Assembly (NCBI RefSeq): GCF_001424225.1
Contig: NZ_LMOR01000002.1
Span: 496,001 to 560,000, forward strand
Origin: Microbacterium sp. Leaf151
GTDB lineage: Bacteria > Actinomycetota > Actinomycetes > Actinomycetales > Microbacteriaceae
Direction of reading: 5' to 3'
Length of the DNA: 64,000 bases
Position 1 is the first letter of the stretch. The number at the start of each line of letters is the position of its first letter. The notes below the pieces were generated by a model, which was not told where the DNA came from, searched no databases, and saw only the letters and a program-made list of their open reading frames with translations. The translations under genes and the position numbers were made by a program. Below are positions 26,590-35,883 of the stretch, piece after piece.

Positions 26590-27348
26590 ATGTCCGGACA
26601 CTCCAAATGGGCCACGACCAAGCACAAGAAGGCGGTCATCGACTCCCGTCGCGCCAAGTCGTGGGCCAAGCTCATCAAGAACATCGAGGTCGCGGCGAAG
26701 CTCGGTGGGGCCGACCTCCAGGGCAACCCGACGCTGTTCGACGCTGTCCTCAAAGCCAAGAAGACATCGGTCCCCAAAGACAACATCGATCGCGCCATCA
26801 AGCGCGGTGCCGGTATCGGCGGCGAAGCCGTCGAGTACGCCTCGATCATGTACGAGGGCTACGGCCCCAACGGTGTGGCGTTCCTCATCGAGTGTCTGAC
26901 CGACAACAAGAATCGCGCCGCGGCCGAGGTGCGCACCGCTCTCAGCCGTAACGGCGGCACGCTCGCCGATCCGGGCAGCGTCGCCTACAACTTCAGCCGC
27001 AAGGGCGTCATCGTCGTGCCCTCCGAGGGCACCAGCGAAGACGACGTCATGCTCGCGGTGCTCGAGGCCGGCGCCGAAGAGGTCGAGCCCCATGGCGAGG
27101 GATTCGGCGTCATCACCGATGCCACCGACCTCGTCTCGGTACGCAGCGCCCTGCAGGAGGCCGGGATCGAGTACGACTCGGCCGACGTCGAGTTCGTCCC
27201 CTCGCTCAAGGTGGAGGTCGACGCCGACACCGCCCGCAAGGTGTTCCGACTCATCGACGCACTCGAAGACAGCGACGACGTCCAGAACGTCTACACGAAC
27301 TTCGATCTCACCTCCGAGGTGCAGGCGGAGCTCGAGAACGACGAGTAA
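26590..27348 (+). CDS. yebC: YebC/PmpR-family protein
   Basis: A 252-residue YebC family protein, historically called a transcriptional regulator and recently linked to translation of difficult proline-rich stretches. It starts [20 protein letters not shown] and has [38 protein letters not shown] and the acidic middle domain [19 protein letters not shown]. It is cytosolic and of usual length. The ATG is six bases after TAGAAT, so a leaderless message is likely. It lies between pdxT and ruvC, as in most actinobacteria. Confidence 0.95.
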   Translation: MSGHSKWATTKHKKAVIDSRRAKSWAKLIKNIEVAAKLGGADLQGNPTLFDAVLKAKKTSVPKDNIDRAIKRGAGIGGEAVEYASIMYEGYGPNGVAFLIECLTDNKNRAAAEVRTALSRNGGTLADPGSVAYNFSRKGVIVVPSEGTSEDDVMLAVLEAGAEEVEPHGEGFGVITDATDLVSVRSALQEAGIEYDSADVEFVPSLKVEVDADTARKVFRLIDALEDSDDVQNVYTNFDLTSEVQAELENDE

Positions 27349-27396
27349 GGGCGCGCCCTCGATCGCCACACGGCCCCTGCGCTTAGCGTGGGGGCC

Positions 27397-27999
27397 GTGT
27401 CCCGTTCTCTCCGCGTGCTCGGCATCGACCCCGGCCTCACCCGCTGCGGCGTCGGGGTCGTCGACGTCTCGCCGAACCGCACCGCCTCGCTGGTGCACGT
27501 GGGTGTCGTCCGCTCCCTGACGACCGACCCCATCGAGAAACGGCTCGCCGCGATCGCCGCCGGCATCCGCCTCGTGCTGGCCGAACACGATCCGGGGGTG
27601 GTCGCCGTCGAACGCGTCTTCGCGCAGAACAACCGCCACTCGGTGATGGGAACGGCCCAGGCAAGCGGCATCGCGCTGTTGCTGGCCGCGGAGCACGGCA
27701 TTCCGGCCGCGACCCACACCCCGAGCGAGGTGAAGGCCGCGATCACCGGTTATGGCTCCGCCGACAAGCTCCAGGTGCAGACGATGGTCGCGCGCGTGCT
27801 GCGCCTCGACGTCCTTCCCCAGCCCGCGGATGCCGCCGACGCCCTGGCGATCGCGTTGTGCCACGCCTGGCGCGGAGGAGCGGCCTCGGCCCCGGAGGAC
27901 ACATCGTTGACGCCCGCTCAGCGTGCATGGCGTGATGCGGAGAAGCGTCGTTCTCCGCAGCCCCGTGTCGCTCGAACGAATGTACGAACGGGCGCGTAG
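27397..27999 (+). CDS. ruvC: Crossover junction endodeoxyribonuclease RuvC
   Basis: A 200-residue Holliday-junction resolvase. The acidic active site is visible as LGIDPGLTR (Asp11), VVAVERVFAQN (Glu72) and the C-terminal QPADAADALAIALCH. A basic 30-residue tail follows the usual end. The GTG at 27397 is chosen because TAGCGT at 27384-27389 lies seven bases upstream, so the in-frame GTG at 27388 would fall in the promoter. Its stop TAG is the beginning of the TAGGCT box before ruvA. Confidence 0.94.
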   Translation: MSRSLRVLGIDPGLTRCGVGVVDVSPNRTASLVHVGVVRSLTTDPIEKRLAAIAAGIRLVLAEHDPGVVAVERVFAQNNRHSVMGTAQASGIALLLAAEHGIPAATHTPSEVKAAITGYGSADKLQVQTMVARVLRLDVLPQPADAADALAIALCHAWRGGAASAPEDTSLTPAQRAWRDAEKRRSPQPRVARTNVRTGA

Positions 28000-28002
28000 G
28001 CT
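27997..28002 (+). promoter_or_regulatory. Probable -10 box of ruvA-ruvB, overlapping the ruvC stop codon
   Basis: TAGGCT starts with the ruvC TAG stop and lies six bases before the ruvA ATG. Confidence 0.5.
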
Positions 28003-28008
28003 AGCGGC

Positions 28009-28629
28009 ATGATCTCTTCGCTGCACGGGACGGCGGCCCATGTCGCCGACGACTCGCTCGTGGTCGTGGTGGGCGGTGTCGGCTTCTCGGTCGCCGTCAC
28101 CGCGCAGTTGGCACGCGCGGTCCACGTCGGAGCAGACGTGCACCTGCACACGAACCTCATCGTGCGCGAAGACGCACTGTCGCTATTCGGTTTCGAGAGC
28201 CGCGAAGAACTGACCGTCTTCACGCAGCTCATCAGCGTGACCGGTGTCGGGCCCAAGTCCGCCCTGGGCGTGCTGTCATCGCTCACGGTGCCGCAGATCG
28301 CCCAGGCCGTCGCCGACGACGACGACGCGCCCTTCCGTCGCGTGTCGGGTATCGGCCCCAAGACCGCGAAACTCATCGTCGTGCAGCTCGCGGGCAAACT
28401 CGCCGTCGTTCCGACGACCGCTCCCGCCGCCGTCAGCGCGCACGGGCAGGTTCCCCTGCAGGTCACGCAGGCGCTGATCGGGCTCGGATGGAGTGAACGC
28501 ACCGCCGCCGAGGCCGTGGCATCCGTCGCCGAGAACGCCTCCGACGGCGACCGTGCGTCGGTGCAGAGCCTGCTGCGTCTGACGCTCGCGCTGCTCGGCC
28601 CCGCGCGCAAGGAGACCGTGGGTGGCTGA
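28009..28629 (+). CDS. ruvA: Holliday junction branch-migration protein RuvA
   Basis: A 206-residue RuvA that binds the four-way junction as a tetramer and loads RuvB. It starts [20 protein letters not shown] (OB fold) and has the two helix-hairpin-helix motifs [17 protein letters not shown] and [17 protein letters not shown]. The C-terminal RuvB-binding domain follows after a flexible linker. The start ATG is six bases after TAGGCT. Overlap with ruvB is 8 bp. Confidence 0.96.
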   Translation: MISSLHGTAAHVADDSLVVVVGGVGFSVAVTAQLARAVHVGADVHLHTNLIVREDALSLFGFESREELTVFTQLISVTGVGPKSALGVLSSLTVPQIAQAVADDDDAPFRRVSGIGPKTAKLIVVQLAGKLAVVPTTAPAAVSAHGQVPLQVTQALIGLGWSERTAAEAVASVAENASDGDRASVQSLLRLTLALLGPARKETVGG

Positions 28630-29668
28630 CGTCCGCGACGCCGGCACGCCGGACGACGAGACCGAGCTCGCGATCGAGGGGGCTCTGCGCCCCGTCTCGC
28701 TCGCCGAGTTCGTCGGCCAGCACAAGGTGCGCGCGCAGCTGCAGCTGTTGCTCGACGCCGCTCGCATCCAGCAGCGCTCGCCCGACCACATCCTGATGTC
28801 GGGCCCGCCCGGACTGGGCAAGACGACGCTCGCGATGATCGTCGCCCACGAGAGCGGTCGGCCGCTGCGGCTCTCGAGCGGCCCGGCCATCCAGCATGCG
28901 GGCGATCTGGCCGCGCTGCTGTCGTCGCTCACGCCGGGCGAGGTGCTCTTCATCGACGAGATCCACCGGATGGCGCGCTCGGCGGAAGAGATGCTCTACC
29001 TCGCGATGGAGGACTTCCGCATCGACATCATGGTGGGTAAGGGTGCGGGCGCGACGAGCATCCCCCTCGACCTCTCTCCGTTCACCCTCGTAGGCGCCAC
29101 CACCCGCGCAGGACTCCTCCCCAACCCCCTCCGCGACCGCTTCGGTTTCACCGCTCACCTGGAGTACTACGAGCCCGAAGAGCTCGAGCTCGTGGTTTCC
29201 CGCTCGGCATCCATGCTCGACGTGGGGCTCCCGGGCACGGCGCGGTCGGAGATCGCCCGCCGCTCGCGCGGCACGCCCCGTATCGCCAACCGTCTGCTGC
29301 GCCGCGTACGCGATTACCTCGTCGTGCACGGCCCCTCGGTCGGTGCCGACGACGGCCACGCAGACCTTCGCACGGTGGGCGCCGCACTCGATCTCTACGA
29401 CGTCGACGCCATCGGCCTCGACCGGCTGGACCGCGCCGTGCTCGACGCCCTCGTGCGTCGATTCCGCGGGGGTCCGGTGGGGCTGAGCACGCTGGCCGTC
29501 GCCGTCGGCGAGGAGCCCGAGACGATCGAGTCCGTCGTCGAGCCCTACCTCGTGCGCATCGGATTCATCGGGCGGACGCCCCGTGGCCGTGTCGCGACGC
29601 CCGAGGCGTACGACCACCTCGGCGCTCCCCACCCCGACGGCCTGCTCCGGTTCAGCCAGGGCGTATGA
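28622..29668 (+). CDS. ruvB: Holliday junction DNA helicase RuvB
   Basis: A 348-residue AAA+ motor that drives branch migration with RuvA. Walker A is [11 protein letters not shown] (61-71), Walker [11 protein letters not shown], followed by [20 protein letters not shown] with the sensor and arginine finger, and a C-terminal winged helix containing [12 protein letters not shown]. The GTG start lies within the end of ruvA, so the pair is translationally coupled. Length and motifs are complete. Confidence 0.97.
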   Translation: MADVRDAGTPDDETELAIEGALRPVSLAEFVGQHKVRAQLQLLLDAARIQQRSPDHILMSGPPGLGKTTLAMIVAHESGRPLRLSSGPAIQHAGDLAALLSSLTPGEVLFIDEIHRMARSAEEMLYLAMEDFRIDIMVGKGAGATSIPLDLSPFTLVGATTRAGLLPNPLRDRFGFTAHLEYYEPEELELVVSRSASMLDVGLPGTARSEIARRSRGTPRIANRLLRRVRDYLVVHGPSVGADDGHADLRTVGAALDLYDVDAIGLDRLDRAVLDALVRRFRGGPVGLSTLAVAVGEEPETIESVVEPYLVRIGFIGRTPRGRVATPEAYDHLGAPHPDGLLRFSQGV

Positions 29669-29748
29669 CCTATACTCGGCGAGGGATTCCCCGACCCCCG
29701 CTAGGCAGTGCCGCACGGCGCGCCTGATCTGAAAGGTGCACCGCCTCC

Positions 29749-30189
29749 ATGGATAGCCTCCTCCTTCCCCTCCTGCTGGCCGGCTTGCTCGTGTTCATGT
29801 TCGTGAGCTCCCGCCGCCGCATGAAGAAGCAGAAGGCCGAGCAGGAGAAGAAGGCCCGCGACACCGTTCCCGGCGCCGAGGTGCTGCTGCAGGGTGGTCT
29901 GTACGGCACCATCGTCGAATACGACGGCGAAGACCTCGACAAGCCCGCGCTGGTCGAGATCGCCCCCGGCATCGTCATCAAGGTGCACAGCCAGGCCGTG
30001 CTCCGCATCGTCGACCCGATCGAGGGAGCCGTCACCGAAGACGAGTTCATCGAGGCCGAAGAATCCGAGGCCGAGTACATCGCCGGGGTCGCCGACGGCG
30101 ACACCACGTCGATCAGCGACGACAAGCGCGCCGCGCGCCAGAACACCGTCGACGTCGACCGCGATGACAAGGACCGCCCCGCAGTCTGA
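29749..30189 (+). CDS. yajC: Preprotein translocase subunit YajC
   Basis: A 146-residue single-pass membrane protein of the SecDF-YajC complex. Residues 3-20 (LLLPLLLAGLLVFMFVSS) are the membrane segment, followed by the basic RRRMKKQKAEQEKKARD and the conserved PGAEVLLQGGLYGTIVEY domain. The acidic C-terminal tail of about 50 residues is longer than in E. coli. It precedes secD by 48 bases. Confidence 0.92.
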   Translation: MDSLLLPLLLAGLLVFMFVSSRRRMKKQKAEQEKKARDTVPGAEVLLQGGLYGTIVEYDGEDLDKPALVEIAPGIVIKVHSQAVLRIVDPIEGAVTEDEFIEAEESEAEYIAGVADGDTTSISDDKRAARQNTVDVDRDDKDRPAV

Positions 30190-30237
30190 TCCCCTTCCCT
30201 TTCCCTTTCGTTCACCGCCGCACAGAAAGCCGATTCC

Positions 30238-31947
30238 GTGGCGCCCTCGACTCCCGTCCGTCACGCCTGGCGCGTATTGACCGGACTGCTCGCCATCACC
30301 GGCGTGCTGTTCGGCATCAACGCCCTGGGTGTGTACACCTTCAATGCCAGTTCCTGGACCCCCGACCTCGCCCTCGACCTCCAGGGCGGCACGCAGATCA
30401 TCCTGCAGGCCCAGACCACCGACGGCGCAGCGCCCGACAGTGAGCAGCTGCAGCAGGCCGTCACGATCATCCGCCAGCGCGTCGACGCGTCCGGTGTCGG
30501 TGAGACCGATGTTGCGACCGAGGGCGGTCGCAACATCGTGGTGCAGATTCCCGGCCAAGCCGATGAGGCGACGCGTGAGCGCATCCAGAGCTCTGCTCAG
30601 CTGCAGCTTCGTCCGGTACTGTTCACGGGCTCGCAGGCGACCTCGTTCGTCGGCGAGGACGGCAACTCCACGCCGTACCCCACGCCCGACCCCGCCCTGC
30701 CGGCGACGCCGACCGCATCGCCCACCAACGCCAGCGATCCCGCCTACATCACGCCGGCCCTGCAGGCGGAGTTCCTCGCGTACGACTGCGCCAACCCCCC
30801 GTCGAACCCCTCCGAAGCCCCGGCCGACCAGCCCATGATCACGTGCGGCATCGATGACGGCGGGAAGTACATCCTCGGCCCCGTCGAGCTCAATGGCACC
30901 GACATCAGCGATGCGACCAACGGCCAGGAGCAGAACACGGGCCGCTGGGCCGTGAACCTCGTCTTCAACGATCAGGGCACGCAGACGTTCGGCGAAATCA
31001 GCCAGCGCCTGGTCGCGCTGCAGCCGCCGCTGAACCAGTTCGCGTTCGTCCTCGACGGCTCGGTACTGTCGGCGCCCGTCATGCAGGGGACCATCCTCGA
31101 CGGCCGTCCGAGCATCACCGGCAGCTTCACGCAGGAGTCGTCCAAGGCTCTCGCCGACCAGCTCAAGTACGGCGCCCTGCCCTTGAGCTTCACCGTCGTC
31201 AGCTCCGACACCGTCTCGGCCACCCTCGGTTCGCAGCAGCTGCAGATCGGCTTCATCGCCGGCCTCATCGGTCTCGGTCTCGTCGCGATCTACTCTCTGA
31301 TCGTCTATCGCGCGCTCGGAACCGTGATCATCGCCTCTCTCGGCGTGATGGCGGTACTGACATATGTGGCCCTGTGCATCCTGGCCTGGCGTGCCGGGTT
31401 CCGCCTGTCGCTCGCCGGCGTCGCGGGTCTGATCGTCACGATCGGCTTCACCGCCGACTCGTTCATCGTCTATTTCGAACGCATCCGAGACGAGTTGCGC
31501 GACGGCAAGTCGATCACGGCCGCGGTCGAAGACGGCTGGGCTCGCGCGAAGCGCACGATCTACATCTCGAAGTCGATCAACATCCTCGCCGCCGTCGTGC
31601 TGTACATCCTCGCGGATGCCACGGTGAAGGGCTTCGCGTTCACGCTGGGCCTGACGACCGCGATCGACATCCTGATCTTCATCCTCTTCACCCACCCGGT
31701 CATGCAGCTGCTGGCCCGCACCCGGTTCTTCGGCTCGGGGCACCCGCTCTCGGGCATGGACCCTCACGCGCTAGGAGCCGTCTACCGCGGTCGCGCAGAG
31801 TTCCGCGCCCCCGTCGCCGACGCCTCGCGCGCCAAGCGCTCACGCGGCGAGGCCCAGCGCCGTCAGACCATCGCGGAACGCAAGCAGGCCGAACTCGCCG
31901 CCGCCGGCCGCGGCGATAGCCGCTCCACGAAGGAGGGAGACAACTGA
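30238..31947 (+). CDS. secD: Protein translocase subunit SecD
   Basis: A 569-residue SecD that uses proton motive force to pull proteins out of SecYEG. Helix 1 is near residues 13-30, followed by LALDLQGGTQIILQA and the external P1 domain with RQRVDASGVGETDV. After FVLDGSVLSAPVMQG come five helices containing IGFTADSFIVYFERIRDE. The external region has a Pro/Ser/Thr-rich insertion around residues 142-200, as in other actinobacteria. The GTG start and the TGATG junction with secF indicate coupling. Confidence 0.95.
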   Translation: MAPSTPVRHAWRVLTGLLAITGVLFGINALGVYTFNASSWTPDLALDLQGGTQIILQAQTTDGAAPDSEQLQQAVTIIRQRVDASGVGETDVATEGGRNIVVQIPGQADEATRERIQSSAQLQLRPVLFTGSQATSFVGEDGNSTPYPTPDPALPATPTASPTNASDPAYITPALQAEFLAYDCANPPSNPSEAPADQPMITCGIDDGGKYILGPVELNGTDISDATNGQEQNTGRWAVNLVFNDQGTQTFGEISQRLVALQPPLNQFAFVLDGSVLSAPVMQGTILDGRPSITGSFTQESSKALADQLKYGALPLSFTVVSSDTVSATLGSQQLQIGFIAGLIGLGLVAIYSLIVYRALGTVIIASLGVMAVLTYVALCILAWRAGFRLSLAGVAGLIVTIGFTADSFIVYFERIRDELRDGKSITAAVEDGWARAKRTIYISKSINILAAVVLYILADATVKGFAFTLGLTTAIDILIFILFTHPVMQLLARTRFFGSGHPLSGMDPHALGAVYRGRAEFRAPVADASRAKRSRGEAQRRQTIAERKQAELAAAGRGDSRSTKEGDN

Positions 31948-32933
31948 TGCGCTCCATGACGCAACTCGGTAACGACCTCTACTCGGGCAAGACCTCTTTC
32001 CCGTTCGTGCAGCGTCGCCGCCTGTGGTTCATCATCGCCGCGGTGCTCGTCATCGGTGCAGCTCTCGTGCCGTTGTTCCGCCCGGTGCAGTTCTCCATCG
32101 AGTTCACCGGCGGCGCGCAGTTCACGGTGTCGAACCCGGCATCCCTCGACCAGTCCCTCGCGACCGAGGCCGTCGCGTCGGTGCTCCCGGGCGCCACCAC
32201 GCGCGTGTCGACGATCAACGACCAGGCCGTTCGCGTACAGACCGACCAGCTCGACAACGACGAGGCGCAGGCCGTGTCGGCCGCGCTCGCCACCGCCTAC
32301 GACGTGCCCTCGTCGGAGATCACGAACTCGTTCATCGGCCCGACCTGGGGCAACGACGTCACCCGCCAGTCGTTGTGGGGTCTTTCCATCTTCCTCGCGC
32401 TGACGTTCCTGATCCTGGCGATCTACTTCCGCACGTGGAAGATGTCGGTCGCGGCGATCATCGGCCTCGTCGACGTGCTCGTCATCACCATCGGCGTGTA
32501 CGCCGTCTTCGGGTTCGAGATCTCACCGGCTGCCGTCATCGGCTTCCTGACGATCCTGTCGTATGCGCTGTACGACACCACGGTCGTCTTCGACAAGGTC
32601 CGCGAGAACACCCGGGAAGACGGTGAGATATCCGGCCGCACGTTCGCGGAGTCGGTCAACCTCGCCGCCAACCAGACGCTCATCCGCTCGATCAACACCA
32701 CCGTCGTAGCCATCCTGCCGGTCGGCGCGATCCTCTTCATCGGTGTGCCCCTCGGCGCCCGCACACTGAGCGACATTTCGCTGTCGATCTTCGTCGGCAC
32801 CATCGTTGCGGCGTACTCGACGCTGTTCGTCGCCGTGCCGATGTACGCCCTCCTGCGCGAGAAGGAGAAGCCGGTGGCCCAGCGCGACGCACGCGTGCGA
32901 GCCGCTCGAGAGAAGGCGGGGGTTCCGGCCTGA
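31947..32933 (+). CDS. secF: Protein translocase subunit SecF
   Basis: A 328-residue SecF, partner of SecD, with six membrane helices. QFSIEFTGGAQFTVSN is the conserved first external motif, and ILSYALYDTTVVFDKVREN with NTTVVAILPVGAILF belong to the membrane core. The start ATG overlaps the secD stop by one base. A downstream in-frame ATG at 31956 is a possible alternative. A hairpin at 32969 separates it from rel. Confidence 0.95.
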   Translation: MRSMTQLGNDLYSGKTSFPFVQRRRLWFIIAAVLVIGAALVPLFRPVQFSIEFTGGAQFTVSNPASLDQSLATEAVASVLPGATTRVSTINDQAVRVQTDQLDNDEAQAVSAALATAYDVPSSEITNSFIGPTWGNDVTRQSLWGLSIFLALTFLILAIYFRTWKMSVAAIIGLVDVLVITIGVYAVFGFEISPAAVIGFLTILSYALYDTTVVFDKVRENTREDGEISGRTFAESVNLAANQTLIRSINTTVVAILPVGAILFIGVPLGARTLSDISLSIFVGTIVAAYSTLFVAVPMYALLREKEKPVAQRDARVRAAREKAGVPA

Positions 32934-32968
32934 GGCCGGACCCGCATCACAGCACCTCGTCCTGAGTG

Positions 32969-32995
32969 GAGGCCCCGACGACATGTCGGGGCCTC
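32969..32995 (+). terminator. Terminator hairpin between secF and rel
   Basis: GAGGCCCCGAC and GTCGGGGCCTC form an 11-bp perfect stem with a 5-nt loop. A TAGACT -10 box for rel follows at 33009-33014, so the two genes are separate units. Confidence 0.7.
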
Positions 32996-33044
32996 ACCTG
33001 TCGGGGCGTAGACTTGGACGACTGGCCGTAGGGGAGAGGTGGCG

Positions 33045-35294
33045 ATGACCGAGACCACGTCTTCCGCGCCACCACCGTCGTCTCTGCGTCGCCTCGTTCC
33101 GCGCATCTTCTCCCGTGCCGCGCGCCGCGACGACGTCGATAAGTTGCTGCGCACCGTGCGCACCCATCACCCCAAGGGCGACCTCGCGATCATCGAGCGC
33201 GCGTACGCCGTCGCCGACAAGGCTCACGATGGTCAGAAGCGCCAGAGCGGTGAGCCGTACATCACCCACCCGCTCGCGGTGGCGCAAATTCTCGCCGAGC
33301 TCGGCCTCGGCCCCAAGGCGATCGCCGCCGCCCTGCTGCACGACACGGTCGAAGACACCGGCTACCCGCTCGACGAACTGGCCGCCGACTTCGGCGACGA
33401 AGTGGCGATGCTGGTCGACGGGGTCACCAAGCTCGACAAGGTCAAGTACGGCGACAGTGCACAGGCCGAGACCGTCCGCAAGATGATCGTGGCGATGTCG
33501 AAAGACATCCGCGTCCTGTTGATCAAGCTCGCCGACCGCCTGCACAACGCGCGTACCTGGGGCTTCGTGCCGCCGCACAAAGCGGCGAAGAAGGCCACCG
33601 AGACGCTCGAGATCTACGCGCCGCTCGCGCACCGCCTCGGCATCCAGGCGATCAAGAGCGAACTCGAAGACCTCTCGTTCGCCGTGATGCACCCCAAGCT
33701 CTACGCCGAGATCGAGAGTCTCGTCAAGCAACGCACCCCGCAGCGCGAGCAGTACGTGCAGAACGTCATCGACGCCGTCGACGCGGATCTGCGTGAGTTG
33801 CGCGTGCGCGGCCGTGTCATGGGTCGACCTAAGCAGCTCTACTCCGTCTACCAGAAGATGGTCGTTCGAGGTCGCGAGTTCGACGACATCTACGACCTCA
33901 TCGGCATCCGGATCCTGGTGGGCACCGTGCGCGACTGCTACGCCGTGCTCGGCGCGATCCACGCGCGGTGGACGCCGCTGCCCGGGCGCTTCAAGGACTA
34001 CATCGCGACCCCGAAGTTCAACCTTTATCAGTCGCTCCACACGACGGTGATCGGTCCGGGCGGTCGTACCGTCGAGATCCAGATCCGCACGCACGAGATG
34101 CACCAGCAGGCCGAATTCGGCGTCGCCGCGCACTGGAAGTACAAAGAGCGCATGGCCGGCACGAAGTCGGATGCCAAAGCCGTCGACGCCGACATGGCGT
34201 GGATCGCCCACATCTCCGACTGGCAGGCCGAGACCGCCGATCCGGGGGAGTTCCTCGACTCGCTGCGGTTCGAGATCGGCGCGAAAGAGGTCTACGTCTT
34301 CACCCCCAAGGGCCGCGTCGTCGGTCTTCCCACGGGGGCGACGCCCGTCGACTTCGCCTACGCGGTACACACCGAGATCGGCCACCGCACCATGGGGGCG
34401 AAGGTCAACGGGCGTCTCGTGCCGTTGGAGTCCACGCTGCAGAGCGGCGACGTGGTCGAGGTCTTCACCTCGAAGAACCCCGACGCCGGCCCCAGCCAGG
34501 ACTGGCTCGGCTTCGTCAAGAGCACGCGCGCGCGCAACAAGATCCGCGGGTGGTTCACGAAGGAGCGCCGCGAAGAGGCGATCGAGCAGGGCAAGGACTC
34601 CATCGCCCGAGCGATGCGCCGGCAGAACCTCCCGTTGCAGCGCCTGATGAGCCAGGACTCCTTCACCGAGGTCGCGCGACTCTTCCACTATGAAGACGTC
34701 TCCGCGCTGTACGCCGCGGTCGGCGAAGGACACGTCTCGACGCAATCGGTGATCGAGAAGGTCACGGCTCTCGTCAGCGTCGAAGAGACCAACACCGGCC
34801 CCATCGACATCCCCGTCGGACGCAGCCGGGCTCCGCGCGGCGGCGACTCCGGCGTGCTCGTGCGCGGCGCCCCCGACATCCTGGTGAAGCTCGCGAAGTG
34901 CTGTACACCGGTCCCCGGCGACGAGATCGTCGGATTCGTGACCCGCGGAAGCGGTGTCTCGGTGCACCGTGGCGACTGCACGAACGTCAAATCGCTGAAG
35001 GAAGAACCCGACCGTCTGATCGACGTCGAGTGGGCACCGACCACCAAGAGCGTGTTCCTCGTGCAGATCCAGGTCGAAGCGCTCGATCGATCGGGGCTGC
35101 TCAGCGACGTGACGCGGGTACTCAGCGAGCACCACGTCAACATCTTGTCGGCGACCGTGTCGACCACGAACGATCGGCTGGCCCTCAGCAAGTTCGTCTT
35201 CGAGATGGGTGACACCGTGCACTTGGATCGAGTGTTGAACGCCGTCAGACGCATCGACGCCGTCTACGACGTCTACCGCGTCACCTCGTCGTAG
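33045..35294 (+). CDS. rel: Bifunctional (p)ppGpp synthetase/hydrolase
   Basis: A 749-residue RelA/SpoT homologue controlling the stringent response. The hydrolase HD site is LLHDTVEDTG (His99, Asp100), and the basic KAHDGQKRQSGEPYITHP is intact. The synthetase domain has GRFKDYIATPKFNLYQSLHT. A TGS domain (VYVFTPKGRVVGLPTGATPV), a zinc-finger-type CCTPVPGD region and a C-terminal ACT domain complete it. Both activities should work. ATG 33045 follows GGGGAGAGG by five bases. GTG at 33039 overlaps that site. The gene overlaps the convergent 35281 gene by 14 bp. Confidence 0.96.
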   Translation: MTETTSSAPPPSSLRRLVPRIFSRAARRDDVDKLLRTVRTHHPKGDLAIIERAYAVADKAHDGQKRQSGEPYITHPLAVAQILAELGLGPKAIAAALLHDTVEDTGYPLDELAADFGDEVAMLVDGVTKLDKVKYGDSAQAETVRKMIVAMSKDIRVLLIKLADRLHNARTWGFVPPHKAAKKATETLEIYAPLAHRLGIQAIKSELEDLSFAVMHPKLYAEIESLVKQRTPQREQYVQNVIDAVDADLRELRVRGRVMGRPKQLYSVYQKMVVRGREFDDIYDLIGIRILVGTVRDCYAVLGAIHARWTPLPGRFKDYIATPKFNLYQSLHTTVIGPGGRTVEIQIRTHEMHQQAEFGVAAHWKYKERMAGTKSDAKAVDADMAWIAHISDWQAETADPGEFLDSLRFEIGAKEVYVFTPKGRVVGLPTGATPVDFAYAVHTEIGHRTMGAKVNGRLVPLESTLQSGDVVEVFTSKNPDAGPSQDWLGFVKSTRARNKIRGWFTKERREEAIEQGKDSIARAMRRQNLPLQRLMSQDSFTEVARLFHYEDVSALYAAVGEGHVSTQSVIEKVTALVSVEETNTGPIDIPVGRSRAPRGGDSGVLVRGAPDILVKLAKCCTPVPGDEIVGFVTRGSGVSVHRGDCTNVKSLKEEPDRLIDVEWAPTTKSVFLVQIQVEALDRSGLLSDVTRVLSEHHVNILSATVSTTNDRLALSKFVFEMGDTVHLDRVLNAVRRIDAVYDVYRVTSS

Positions 35295-35820
35295 GCCCCG
35301 TCAGCAGGGCCGTCGCGCGTCGTCCATGAGGGAACCGCGGATGCCGTGCGAGCCACTCCTCAGCCGAACGGCGCACGAGTGGATCGGTGTTCGCCCAGGT
35401 GCGCGCGAGATCCTGGTCAACAGCGTCGTCGGAACGAGCGAGGTCGACGAGCGCCCGCTCGGGTGAGCTCACGTTCACACCCGCGATCGCGCACACGTCT
35501 ACGGGATCGAGACGCACATCGTGGAAGATCGTGCGGGCGTCGGAACGCGCCCGCGCACGGGTCGCACCCGCTCTCTGGACGTGATGCGGCGTCGGCTCCT
35601 CCGACACCGCCCCGTGGATCCACGCCGCGCTGCCGCGCACGGCCGCCCACCGCTCGCCCAGCAGGGGGAGCAGGCTCCGCGCACGCATCCACGGCGTCTC
35701 GGCGGCGTCGGCGGGCATGAACCCCTCGCCGAGCGGCACGAGCAGACCATCGAGGCACGCGGCGGTCAGTTCGGCGAGTGAGAGACGCTCGTCGGCGAAG
35801 AACAGGAAGGGCGACACCAT
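35281..35820 (-). CDS. AbiEi antitoxin-like protein (orphan)
   Basis: A 179-residue protein with features of the AbiEi/DUF559-linked family of actinobacteria. A central LPLLGERWAAVRGSAAWIHG resembles the AbiEi nucleic-acid-binding core, and VNVSSPERALVDLARS is the characteristic end motif. In type IV systems AbiEi is a repressor-like antitoxin paired with the AbiEii nucleotidyltransferase toxin. No such partner is adjacent, so this may be a solitary regulator. The end overlaps rel tail-to-tail by 14 bp. No clear ribosome-binding site precedes the ATG at 35820. Confidence 0.5.
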   Translation of the reverse strand: MVSPFLFFADERLSLAELTAACLDGLLVPLGEGFMPADAAETPWMRARSLLPLLGERWAAVRGSAAWIHGAVSEEPTPHHVQRAGATRARARSDARTIFHDVRLDPVDVCAIAGVNVSSPERALVDLARSDDAVDQDLARTWANTDPLVRRSAEEWLARHPRFPHGRRATALLTGPTTR

Positions 35821-35883
35821 CCCGCCAGTGTGGCGGGGCGATGTCGCCCAGGACGCCGGAGCGTCGGACCTGTGGAGAACCGA

